NCBI GenBank assembly: GCA_015256455.1
Contig: JABZMB010000032.1
Location: 1-17,152, forward strand
From: Solobacterium sp.
GTDB taxonomy: Bacteria > Bacillota_I > Bacilli_A > Erysipelotrichales > Erysipelotrichaceae
Direction: 5' to 3'
Length of the DNA stretch: 17,152 nucleotides
In this document: positions 1 to 6,413 of the stretch, piece by piece
Position numbering within the stretch: position 1 is the first letter of the stretch
Layout of the letters: every line of letters starts with the position of its first letter
Made by a program: the position numbers and the translations under genes
The notes under the pieces: generated by a model
Database searches by the model: none
The model's input: only the letters and a program-made list of their open reading frames with translations
Told to the model about the DNA's origin: nothing

Positions 1-31
1 TTTCCTTTCGGCTTTTATTTACGTTTTACTC

Positions 32-379
32 TTATTGTTTCACAAATTTTAGGATATCTTCATACTTGTATACGCGTAGGTAACTGAGTACACAAATTAC
101 AACTACGAGTGTGATGATACTTCCGAAGATACCACGAATGATTCCCAAGGCAACTTGATATGCAACAAAAGCTAATACTGTGTAAATCAAACCGTTTGTA
201 ATCTTCTGTCCACCAGTTGCTTGGTATAGATACCACAAACCACCAACCGCAACTGCCAAATACGCAAGAATTAATAAAACTCTAACTGGAGTTAACCAAC
301 CTAATGGTGTACATAAGATAACCGCTTTACCGATTGCGGCCGCAAACAACATATTTATTCCAATACGATATTGATTCAT
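32..379 (-). CDS. small multi-spanning membrane protein of unknown function
   Basis: This 115-residue protein is almost entirely hydrophobic. It has about four likely membrane segments near residues 7-25, 30-52, 63-83 and 84-102, with basic residues between and after them (RVYKYEDILKFVKQ at the C-terminus). No catalytic motif is visible and I do not recognise a named family. The ATG at 379 is preceded by a GAGGGA ribosome binding site 5-10 nt upstream. It begins 10 nt after the stop codon of the FAD oxidoreductase, so it is the third gene of an operon with that enzyme and the lipoprotein. The coding region is complete; only 31 bases of the window lie beyond its stop, so its terminator and any further operon genes cannot be judged. 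Confidence 0.75.
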   Translation of the reverse strand: MNQYRIGINMLFAAAIGKAVILCTPLGWLTPVRVLLILAYLAVAVGGLWYLYQATGGQKITNGLIYTVLAFVAYQVALGIIRGIFGSIITLVVVICVLSYLRVYKYEDILKFVKQ

Positions 380-389
380 ATCATTCCCT

Positions 390-1322
390 CTATCTTTCTA
401 TTTCAATAAACGATTCATGTACTTCTTTCGCAACTTCTCGCCCGTCTTTAATCGCTGTTGCGAAAGATTGAGGACCCAAATATGCATCCCCTGTTATTAG
501 TACATTTCCTATTGTACTCTGATGTTGACCGGAAGTCAAATTTAGTTTTTCATCTAGAACACTAAAGTCTACTTTTTGTCCAATTGCTGCTACAACTAAA
601 TCACATGGAATAATATGTTCACTTCCTTCTACTTCATGGGTTGATCTTCTTCCACTTTCATCTGGTTCACCAAGTTCCATTGTAATAACCTTCACACCAG
701 TTACTTTACCATTCTCATCACGCAATACTTCTTTAATATTTTCTAAGAAATGGAATGTAACTCCTTCATTGCGTGCATCTTTGATTTCGCCCTTGTGTGC
801 TGGCATCTCTGCTTCGCTACGACGATAGATGATTTTTACATCATCCATGATACGTACAAGACTTCTTGAACAATCCATCGCAACATTACCACCACCCCAT
901 ACAACGGCGTGTTTGTAATTCTCTTTATAAAAATCATGCATGTGCTTGATGTTTAAATCATGCAGTAAAGTTAATCCTGCAACACAGCCACCTTTTGCTT
1001 CAAGACCAAACATATTTTCTACTTGGGCACCAATAGCGACTACAATACGGTCAAACTTCTTTTGCAAATTACTGAATAGAATATCTTTTCCTATTGTAGT
1101 TTGAAAGTGAAACTGAACACCCGCAGCTGTAAGTTCATCCATCAACTTATCAATAAAACTTGTATTGAAGCGAAACTGTGGAATTCCTGTATAACAAGCC
1201 CCACCTGCACGATCATTCATATCAAATACTTCGACGTCATATTCACCAAGTTTTAAAAGAGTTTGAATACTGTATAGTGTTGCAGGTCCTGCACCAATAT
1301 ATGCAATTTTCTTCTTTGACAT
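390..1322 (-). CDS. GltD-like FAD/NAD(P)-dependent oxidoreductase
   Basis: This 310-residue two-dinucleotide-fold flavoprotein resembles the small subunit of glutamate synthase and related NADPH oxidoreductases. An FAD-binding Rossmann motif G-A-G-P-A lies at residues 10-14, followed by the family's G-G-x-x-x-x-G-I-P-x-F-R signature at 40-51. A second nucleotide-binding motif, GGGNVAMDCSRS, is at 143-154, and the FAD-contacting GDA...GP...A is at 279-290. The protein is much shorter than GltD (about 470 residues) and lacks the N-terminal cysteine-rich iron-sulphur domain, so it should move electrons between NAD(P)H and an unknown acceptor using FAD alone. A good GAGGAAAAG site precedes the ATG at 1322. 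It lies 17 nt downstream of a lipoprotein gene and 10 nt before a membrane protein gene. The physiological substrate is unknown, and no glutamate synthase large subunit is present. Confidence 0.8.
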   Translation of the reverse strand: MSKKKIAYIGAGPATLYSIQTLLKLGEYDVEVFDMNDRAGGACYTGIPQFRFNTSFIDKLMDELTAAGVQFHFQTTIGKDILFSNLQKKFDRIVVAIGAQVENMFGLEAKGGCVAGLTLLHDLNIKHMHDFYKENYKHAVVWGGGNVAMDCSRSLVRIMDDVKIIYRRSEAEMPAHKGEIKDARNEGVTFHFLENIKEVLRDENGKVTGVKVITMELGEPDESGRRSTHEVEGSEHIIPCDLVVAAIGQKVDFSVLDEKLNLTSGQHQSTIGNVLITGDAYLGPQSFATAIKDGREVAKEVHESFIEIER

Positions 1323-1339
1323 TTGCTTTTCCTCTAGTA

Positions 1340-1978
1340 CTACTTATTTTGGTTTGTACCTTTGATATCTGTCACAAACCACTTTCCATCATCTTGTTGT
1401 TCAAGTGTAATGACAGAATCCTCATTGGTATATTCCTTGTTTTTGAAGTTTTCTGTATATACAGAATAAATATTCTCTACAAGCTTTTCCATCATATACT
1501 TTGTAGCAGCTTCTTTACCGTCTTTCTTTTGGATTTCTGTCGCTTCCACTGATAGTGTTGCAATTAGTGCCTTGTATTCTTCACCTGTAAAATATTTTCT
1601 AATTTCTGTTGTATTTAGGTAGTCCATTGAGAAGATTACTTCATACTTTCTTTCATTTACTTCTTTTACTTCTTTGATCTGTGGGTTTTTAAAAGACGAA
1701 GTTCTAATTTCCTTCTCAATTTCAGCTAGCTTTTTCTTCGCATCCTCAGATAAGTCTGCTGATGTTGAAAAACCAGCTGGTGTCTTAAATGATGATTCAA
1801 TCGCATCACACATCTTCTGAACATCTTCGCTGGATTGATCTTTCGCCTTCGCAATATCTCCGCTATCTAATGCGTTGATAAATATTTCTGCTGTCTTTTT
1901 AGCTTGTGCTTCAGGTGTTGGCTTACCACAACCTGCTAAAACTAATAACATTACTATCATTAACTTTGTAAATTTCAT
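1340..1978 (-). CDS. putative lipoprotein of unknown function
   Basis: This 212-residue exported protein begins with a lipoprotein signal peptide: positive MKFTK, a hydrophobic run, then the lipobox LAGC with the lipidated cysteine at residue 17. The mature part is hydrophilic, lysine- and glutamate-rich and mostly helical in appearance, with a final strand-like segment ending in W-F-V-T-D-I. That layout, and the opening pattern of a helix followed by 'ALDSGD.AKA', recall small NTF2-like or DUF-type lipoproteins, but I cannot assign a family. The start is supported by AGAGGTA upstream of the ATG at 1978. It is the first gene of a three-gene operon with a flavin oxidoreductase and a membrane protein. 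The region between it and the tRNA contains weak minus-strand -10-like hexamers (for example TAGAAT), but no convincing -35. Confidence 0.75.
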   Translation of the reverse strand: MKFTKLMIVMLLVLAGCGKPTPEAQAKKTAEIFINALDSGDIAKAKDQSSEDVQKMCDAIESSFKTPAGFSTSADLSEDAKKKLAEIEKEIRTSSFKNPQIKEVKEVNERKYEVIFSMDYLNTTEIRKYFTGEEYKALIATLSVEATEIQKKDGKEAATKYMMEKLVENIYSVYTENFKNKEYTNEDSVITLEQQDDGKWFVTDIKGTNQNK

Positions 1979-2033
1979 ACTATACCTCTTGTTTTTCTGT
2001 ATTCTACTGTATCATATTTCTGTCGAATATGAT

Positions 2034-2062
2034 TTGAATTCAGTATTGATATTACGTATAAT
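2034..2062 (+). promoter_or_regulatory. promoter of tRNA-Thr
   Basis: TTGAAT (2034-2039) and a perfect TATAAT (2057-2062) are separated by 17 bp. The expected start point near 2069 is just upstream of the mature tRNA end at 2072, so the 5' leader would be only a few bases. Confidence 0.75.
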
Positions 2063-2071
2063 AATTACATC

Positions 2072-2144
2072 GCCGACATAGCTCAGTTGGTAGAGCAACG
2101 CACTCGTAACGCGTAGGTCGCAGGTTCAATTCCTGTTGTCGGCA
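2072..2144 (+). tRNA. tRNA-Thr (anticodon CGT)
   Basis: The 73-nt gene folds into a full cloverleaf. The 7-bp acceptor stem GCCGACA/TGTCGGC is perfectly paired, the D stem is GCTC/GAGC, and the T stem is GCAGG/CCTGT with a TTCAATT loop. The anticodon loop CTCGTAA places CGT at 2105-2107, which reads the threonine codon ACG. The anticodon stem ACGCA/CGCGT has four pairs plus an A-C apposition at positions 31-39 next to the loop. The discriminator is A at 2144 and the 3' CCA is not encoded. The gene has its own promoter and is followed by a terminator. Confidence 0.95.
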
Positions 2145-2154
2145 CTATAAGACT

Positions 2155-2208
2155 AAAAGCATCTCCCTTTGTATGCATGATATGCATTTGCACATGGAAG
2201 ATGCTTTT
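2155..2208. terminator. bidirectional terminator between tRNA-Thr and murE
   Basis: A 10-bp stem AAAAGCATCT (2155-2164) pairs with AGATGCTTTT (2199-2208). It carries T-rich tails in both directions and an inner loop that itself holds two copies of TATGCAT. It lies between the convergent tRNA gene and the stop of the Mur ligase, so it can serve both. Confidence 0.75.
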
Positions 2209-2211
2209 GTT

Positions 2212-3732
2212 TTATCTCTCGTTATACTTCTTTAACTCTAAATGAACACACTCGACATCCGACATCACCGGAATGTATTCTGTGCCACGTTTTTGACGTG
2301 TTTCTGCACCCTTACCTGTAATCAAGATTACTGTATTACCTTGCGTATTTGCGGCATCTTCCACAGCTTGCGCAATGGCTTGTTTTCGGTCGATAATGAT
2401 TTCATATGGTGCCTTTTCTTTTTCAACTGCTCTTGCTATTTCCTGAGCAATTACCAGTGGATCTTCTTCCCCAGCATCTTCTTCAGTTAAGTAGATGTAG
2501 TCAGCGTATTTCCCTGCAATTTCTCCAAGGTCATGACGGCGATCTTGTGCCTTCTTACCAGGGCAGCCAAAGATAATCGTTGCACGATATCCGGGATATT
2601 CATTTCGTACAGATTCAAATAATTTCTGAAAGGATAACCGGTTATGTGCGTAGTCTACAATTGCAGTTATCTTTTGATCGTTTGATGTATAGATTTCCAT
2701 ACGTCCAGGAACCTTTGCCTGATAGAGACCTTCTTGAATGTCACTGACAGGAATATCATACAAACGTGCTACTGCAATTGCACATAGTGCATTGGATACG
2801 TTAAATAACCCTGGCATCGATAGTTTAAACTCTTCGTCAAAGTCACTTCCACGAACATTGAAGACAATATCATTTCCGACTTTATGAACATTGTAACCAT
2901 AGAAGTCGGCATCTTCATTTGTTTCCGAGAACGTAATTACTTTCTTACTAGCTTTCGCTGCTTCTAAAATCTCTTCACAATGCTCAGAATCTAAGTTTAC
3001 CAATCCATATGTACACTGCTCAAAGATACGTAACTTAGACGCAAAGTAGTCTTCCCATGTAGGATGTTCAACTGATGATATGTGATCATAGCCAATATTT
3101 AAGAATGCCGCAACGGAGAAGTTTACACCTAATACACGGTCATACTTCAATGCTTGTGAAGATACTTCCATCGTCACAAAGTCAATATTCGACTCAACTG
3201 CATTTCTGAAGTGTCTTTCTAAGTCGAGTGGCTCTGGTGTTGTTAAGTGTGATTCAAAACGTTCAACACCATCATAGGTGCCAATCGAAGAAATCACGGC
3301 ACTTTCTTGTTTCTCAATACGTTTTAGATATGTATCTAAGATTGTCTTTACATAATATGTTGTTGTAGATTTTCCTTTTGTTCCAGTCAGTCCAATAACA
3401 TTCAGTTCTTTCCATGGATCGTTGTAGTACATCGTCGCAAGATTTGCCATTGCATAACGTACGTTTGTTAGTGGAATCCACGGAATATTCACTTCTGGAT
3501 ATTCTACTTCACTTAAATATGCAAAGGCCCCTTTATTAACCGCATCTTGTAGATATTGTGCTTTGAAATGCACGCCTTTGCACAAGAATAATGTATTACT
3601 AACAATCTGCTGTGAATCACAGGAAACAAGTTCCACAACAGTATTCATGCATGTATCGGATAGGTTAACATCACCTAATACATTTTTCTCTTGTAAAAGT
3701 GAGATATAGTCTTTTAATAAGTATTTCTTCAT
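2212..3732 (-). CDS. murE: MurE, UDP-MurNAc-L-Ala-D-Glu lysine-type ligase
   Basis: This cytoplasmic 506-residue ATP-dependent Mur ligase adds the third residue to the peptidoglycan stem. It shows the MurE N-terminal domain (SCDSQQIVSNTLFLCKG, about 37-53), the ATP loop GLTGTKGKSTTT at 114-125 with K121, TTPEPLDL at 164-171, MEVSSQAL at 188-195, the lysine that is normally carbamylated at K233, VPGRME at 341-346, VDYAHN at 359-364 and ITGKGAE at 471-477. Pattern and spacing match the lysine-adding MurE clade of streptococci and lactobacilli. The substrate-recognition site reads EDAG at 418-421 where DAP enzymes have DNPR and streptococcal lysine enzymes DDPN, so the amino acid added is inferred. 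AGGAGG precedes the ATG. It starts 9 nt after the aspartate racemase stop and is the last gene of the asl-racemase-murE unit, which supports an L-Lys with D-Asp branch. Confidence 0.88.
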   Translation of the reverse strand: MKKYLLKDYISLLQEKNVLGDVNLSDTCMNTVVELVSCDSQQIVSNTLFLCKGVHFKAQYLQDAVNKGAFAYLSEVEYPEVNIPWIPLTNVRYAMANLATMYYNDPWKELNVIGLTGTKGKSTTTYYVKTILDTYLKRIEKQESAVISSIGTYDGVERFESHLTTPEPLDLERHFRNAVESNIDFVTMEVSSQALKYDRVLGVNFSVAAFLNIGYDHISSVEHPTWEDYFASKLRIFEQCTYGLVNLDSEHCEEILEAAKASKKVITFSETNEDADFYGYNVHKVGNDIVFNVRGSDFDEEFKLSMPGLFNVSNALCAIAVARLYDIPVSDIQEGLYQAKVPGRMEIYTSNDQKITAIVDYAHNRLSFQKLFESVRNEYPGYRATIIFGCPGKKAQDRRHDLGEIAGKYADYIYLTEEDAGEEDPLVIAQEIARAVEKEKAPYEIIIDRKQAIAQAVEDAANTQGNTVILITGKGAETRQKRGTEYIPVMSDVECVHLELKKYNER

Positions 3733-3741
3733 CTAAACCTC

Positions 3742-4452
3742 CTATACATGTAGTGGTTCACGGTTAAAGAAGCGAATGCATTCCTCTGCTAAAACCTCCA
3801 TCGCATCAATATAGAATGAAGGAAGTCCATGATATTCACGATATACAGATAATTCTGTACATCCAAGAATTGCACAGTCACAACCAGCATCTCTTACCGC
3901 TTTATCAATGGCCGCAAAACTATGCCGATTTCCCTTTTCTCCACGTTTAATTTCATCGTAGATTAAGGACATTACCTTCTTTTGTGTCTCGGCGTCTGGT
4001 TGCCATGCTTGCATACCTGCCGCTTCGATTTCACGACGATAAACGCCAGTCATAATCGTACCATCAGTCGCAAGTATCGCAACCTTCTTATGATTTGTTT
4101 GTGCCAAACGCTTTACTGTTTCGCGTGGCATATGAATAATTGGAATGGAAATTTCCTTCTGTAAGCGATCTGCAAAGTAGTGTGACGTATTACATGGAAT
4201 TGCAATACAACAACTACCACAAGCTTCTAATAGATGACAATCATGTAACATGCGTTCATATACGATATTCTCATTGCCAGATAGAATTGCAGTTGTACGG
4301 TCTGGCATCTTTGTATCAGATAATATTATCGTTGGAATATGATCTTGGTCACAAACCGCATCCGTACGATCCAGAATCCACTGATATAAGATTTGTGTTG
4401 CCTGTGGACCCATTCCACCTAAGATACCTAATTTATCTTTTGTCTGTTCCAT
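3742..4452 (-). CDS. aspartate/glutamate racemase family protein, probable aspartate racemase
   Basis: This 236-residue PLP-independent racemase would convert L-Asp to D-Asp in the cytoplasm. The N-terminal LGGMGPQAT motif is at 11-19, the first catalytic cysteine is C87 in PCNTSH, and the second is C198 in LGCTEL; this pair acts as the two acid/base groups of the family. Length is typical. A GTG at 4461 extends the frame by three codons but abuts the AGAGG ribosome binding site with no spacing; the ATG at 4452 lies 8 nt after it and is chosen. That ribosome binding site overlaps the stop codon of the upstream D-aspartate ligase gene, so the two are probably translationally coupled. The neighbouring ligase makes D-Asp the likely product; glutamate racemase activity is the alternative but is usually a shorter, differently patterned MurI. 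Confidence 0.88.
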   Translation of the reverse strand: MEQTKDKLGILGGMGPQATQILYQWILDRTDAVCDQDHIPTIILSDTKMPDRTTAILSGNENIVYERMLHDCHLLEACGSCCIAIPCNTSHYFADRLQKEISIPIIHMPRETVKRLAQTNHKKVAILATDGTIMTGVYRREIEAAGMQAWQPDAETQKKVMSLIYDEIKRGEKGNRHSFAAIDKAVRDAGCDCAILGCTELSVYREYHGLPSFYIDAMEVLAEECIRFFNREPLHV

Positions 4453-4463
4453 ACATGACACCT

Positions 4464-5672
4464 CTATGATTTCTTTACTGCGTATGTCTCGTAATTCTTT
4501 CTTTGTCTCTTCAAGTTATACCAAACCCATAAGCGATGGAAGAGATTCTTTTCCCCCTTATATACAAGGGAATTTGTCATCTTACCTGCTTTTTCTAGTT
4601 GTTTCATCTTATCGTGGTAGGAAGATACGATAAAGTCTCTTGCGACATCAGATGGCACAACCTGCCATAGACTTTCATTCTCACAGATTTCAAATGGAAG
4701 TTCCTTATCTTCGATATAATCCTCCACAAGATAACGTGCGATATTAAAGCCTGCACCTGTTACATAGTAGTTACTTCTGCCTTGACGACAATTAATCTCG
4801 AATAGCTTTAACTTGCCATCGCGTTCATCATATTTCATATCGAAGTTAGAGAATCCAACATAATGGATATCTTCTAAGAACTTCTTTAGCTTCATACAGA
4901 TTTCTTCATTCTTTTCTGTCATGATAACCGCATGATTTCCTAATCCATGAGGTGTATGTTCTTCCAGTAAGACATGGCCTAAGCACATCATCTTAACGTG
5001 TCCATTCTTATCAGAATAGTTTGTTAATACACGCATGTAGGAGTCATCACCAGGAATACAATCTTGAATGATCATTGTATCTGGATAACCAGCCGCATAA
5101 CAACGATCTAACACATCGTATAATTCTTCCATTGTCTGTAAGATAAATACCTTATCATTGCCTTCAAATGGATGTTCCCAATAGGTTACAGAGTTTGAAG
5201 GTTTACAGATAAATGGTGCTGCAAATGGCAATGTAAAATCATGACCCATCTCTTTGTGATAGATAAAAGTTGCTGGATGGTCTAAACCATATTTATCGCA
5301 CATCTCATAGAATTTTTCTTTGTTGATAAGGATATTTAAAAGTTCAGCATCAATCCCTGCTACGATACAATTCTTTGGAAATAAGTGCTTATTTTCAGCA
5401 GCTAGCTTTACGTATGCATCACCACAACCTATGACAAGTACTTTTCCATCTTGGTGACTATTTGCGAAAGTCACAACATTCTTTACATACGCATCTGCAT
5501 CTTCATTATTTTCACATGCATGATAATCAATTATAGAACTACGATAAGCAGGTCCAGATAAATATTTACCAAAACATGTAGAACGTAATCCATACGCTTC
5601 ATGGAACGCTCTTGCAACAGAGTATACGTTTATATCACCACCAAATAACAATGGATAGATTTTTTCCTTCAT
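4464..5672 (-). CDS. ATP-grasp D-aspartate ligase (Aslfm-like)
   Basis: This 402-residue ATP-grasp enzyme resembles Aslfm of Enterococcus faecium, which attaches D-Asp through its beta-carboxylate to the epsilon-amino group of L-Lys in the peptidoglycan precursor. The N-terminal domain has the characteristic LLFGGDINVYSVARAFHEAYG (residues 8-28), and INKEKFYEMCDKYGL at 116-130 precedes the ATP-grasp fold. ATP/Mg-binding elements include FICKPSNS at 154-161 (K157), the FSNFDMKYD strand at 274-282 (D278), and FEINCRQGR at 291-299 with E292 and N294. A TTG at 5693 would give a longer frame, but AGAGG sits 6 nt before the ATG at 5672, which I take as the start. The aspartate racemase begins 11 nt after its stop and would supply the substrate. 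Specificity for D-Asp is inferred from sequence memory and context. Confidence 0.82.
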   Translation of the reverse strand: MKEKIYPLLFGGDINVYSVARAFHEAYGLRSTCFGKYLSGPAYRSSIIDYHACENNEDADAYVKNVVTFANSHQDGKVLVIGCGDAYVKLAAENKHLFPKNCIVAGIDAELLNILINKEKFYEMCDKYGLDHPATFIYHKEMGHDFTLPFAAPFICKPSNSVTYWEHPFEGNDKVFILQTMEELYDVLDRCYAAGYPDTMIIQDCIPGDDSYMRVLTNYSDKNGHVKMMCLGHVLLEEHTPHGLGNHAVIMTEKNEEICMKLKKFLEDIHYVGFSNFDMKYDERDGKLKLFEINCRQGRSNYYVTGAGFNIARYLVEDYIEDKELPFEICENESLWQVVPSDVARDFIVSSYHDKMKQLEKAGKMTNSLVYKGEKNLFHRLWVWYNLKRQRKNYETYAVKKS

Positions 5673-5704
5673 AAATAGCCTCTTTTCTTTCAATGTACTT
5701 CGTT

Positions 5705-5710
5705 ATTATA
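5705..5710 (-). promoter_or_regulatory. candidate -10 element upstream of the D-aspartate ligase
   Basis: In the 58-bp gap between the membrane protein gene and the ligase gene, the minus strand reads a perfect TATAAT (5710 down to 5705), about 33 nt before the start codon. No good -35 hexamer lies at the right distance, so an internal promoter is possible but weakly supported. Confidence 0.35.
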
Positions 5711-5730
5711 CTACACAGTTGCTTTGTTGC

Positions 5731-6276
5731 TTAGAATCGTCCTGAAAGTAGGAATATAGCAAACACAATTGCATTCACAGCAAAAACTGACACCACAATT
5801 CCAGCCACTATCAAAGTAGGATTTATTCTCTTTGTGATAAATACGTTACAACCATCTAATGGCTGTTCGTCTGTCCTAAATAACTTATCTATCAAAGGAA
5901 TATTCTCTGTATCTGTACTACGCTGAATCGTCATTAGATAGTTACCTGGTTCTGCGTCAAACCAAAAGTGTTGTCTAGAATATTGTGTAAAGCTACTTCT
6001 TTCTACTTTGAACGTCGTACGATATAAAGGGATTTCTCTACCAGTTTCTACTTCGTTTATCACAATGTTCAATCTTGGGTAGGAAAATTTACCTAAAGGT
6101 ACCCTGAACCAAATCGCAAAACTACCTTGTTCAGTGATTGTAAATTCATCACAATCAAGCGTGGCCGGCATTTCAAAGATGCTCTTAGCAAATTCTTTAA
6201 AACGTATTACAAACACAATTGTACCAATGAGACACAATATGCCTACCAGTACTATTAATATCACTAGAGCCTTCAT
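5731..6276 (-). CDS. membrane protein with extracytoplasmic domain, unknown function
   Basis: This 181-residue protein has a hydrophobic segment at residues 3-25 and another at about 153-177. They flank a roughly 125-residue soluble domain rich in beta-type segments and aromatic residues (for example AIWFRVPLGKFSYPRLNIVINE). This layout suggests two anchors with the middle part either outside or inside the membrane. I recognise no family or catalytic motif. GGAGGAATT directly precedes the ATG at 6276. It lies 58 bp upstream of the D-aspartate ligase gene on the same strand and is divergent from the L,D-transpeptidase gene, so a role in the envelope is suggested only by location. A minus-strand extended -10-like TGATAAAAT lies near 6300-6308, without a clear -35. 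Confidence 0.72.
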   Translation of the reverse strand: MKALVILIVLVGILCLIGTIVFVIRFKEFAKSIFEMPATLDCDEFTITEQGSFAIWFRVPLGKFSYPRLNIVINEVETGREIPLYRTTFKVERSSFTQYSRQHFWFDAEPGNYLMTIQRSTDTENIPLIDKLFRTDEQPLDGCNVFITKRINPTLIVAGIVVSVFAVNAIVFAIFLLSGRF

Positions 6277-6359
6277 AATTCCTCCATAACATCCCTTCTA
6301 TTTTATCAGTTTTACACCCCTATTTCATAGGTATTAAATGAGATATTTTTATACATCTA

Positions 6360-6368
6360 TGCTATACT
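6360..6368 (+). promoter_or_regulatory. extended -10 promoter of the L,D-transpeptidase gene
   Basis: TG-C-TATACT (6360-6368) is an extended -10 element about 46 nt before the start codon at 6414. No consensus -35 lies upstream, which is normal for extended -10 promoters. GAGGTGA at 6403-6409 is the ribosome binding site. Confidence 0.5.
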
Positions 6369-6413
6369 TGTCATATATATTTTGAAGAATATTGAGACGT
6401 ACGAGGTGAATAT

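Noticed and set aside
2072..2144. tRNA as an integration site for a mobile element
   Set aside because: No integrase, direct repeat of the tRNA end or phage-like genes are found in the window.
4453..4461. GTG start adding three codons to the aspartate racemase
   Set aside because: The GTG touches the AGAGG ribosome binding site with no spacing, whereas ATG 4452 is 8 nt away from it.
5673..5693. TTG start adding seven codons to the D-aspartate ligase
   Set aside because: The AGAGG site lies inside this extension and serves ATG 5672.
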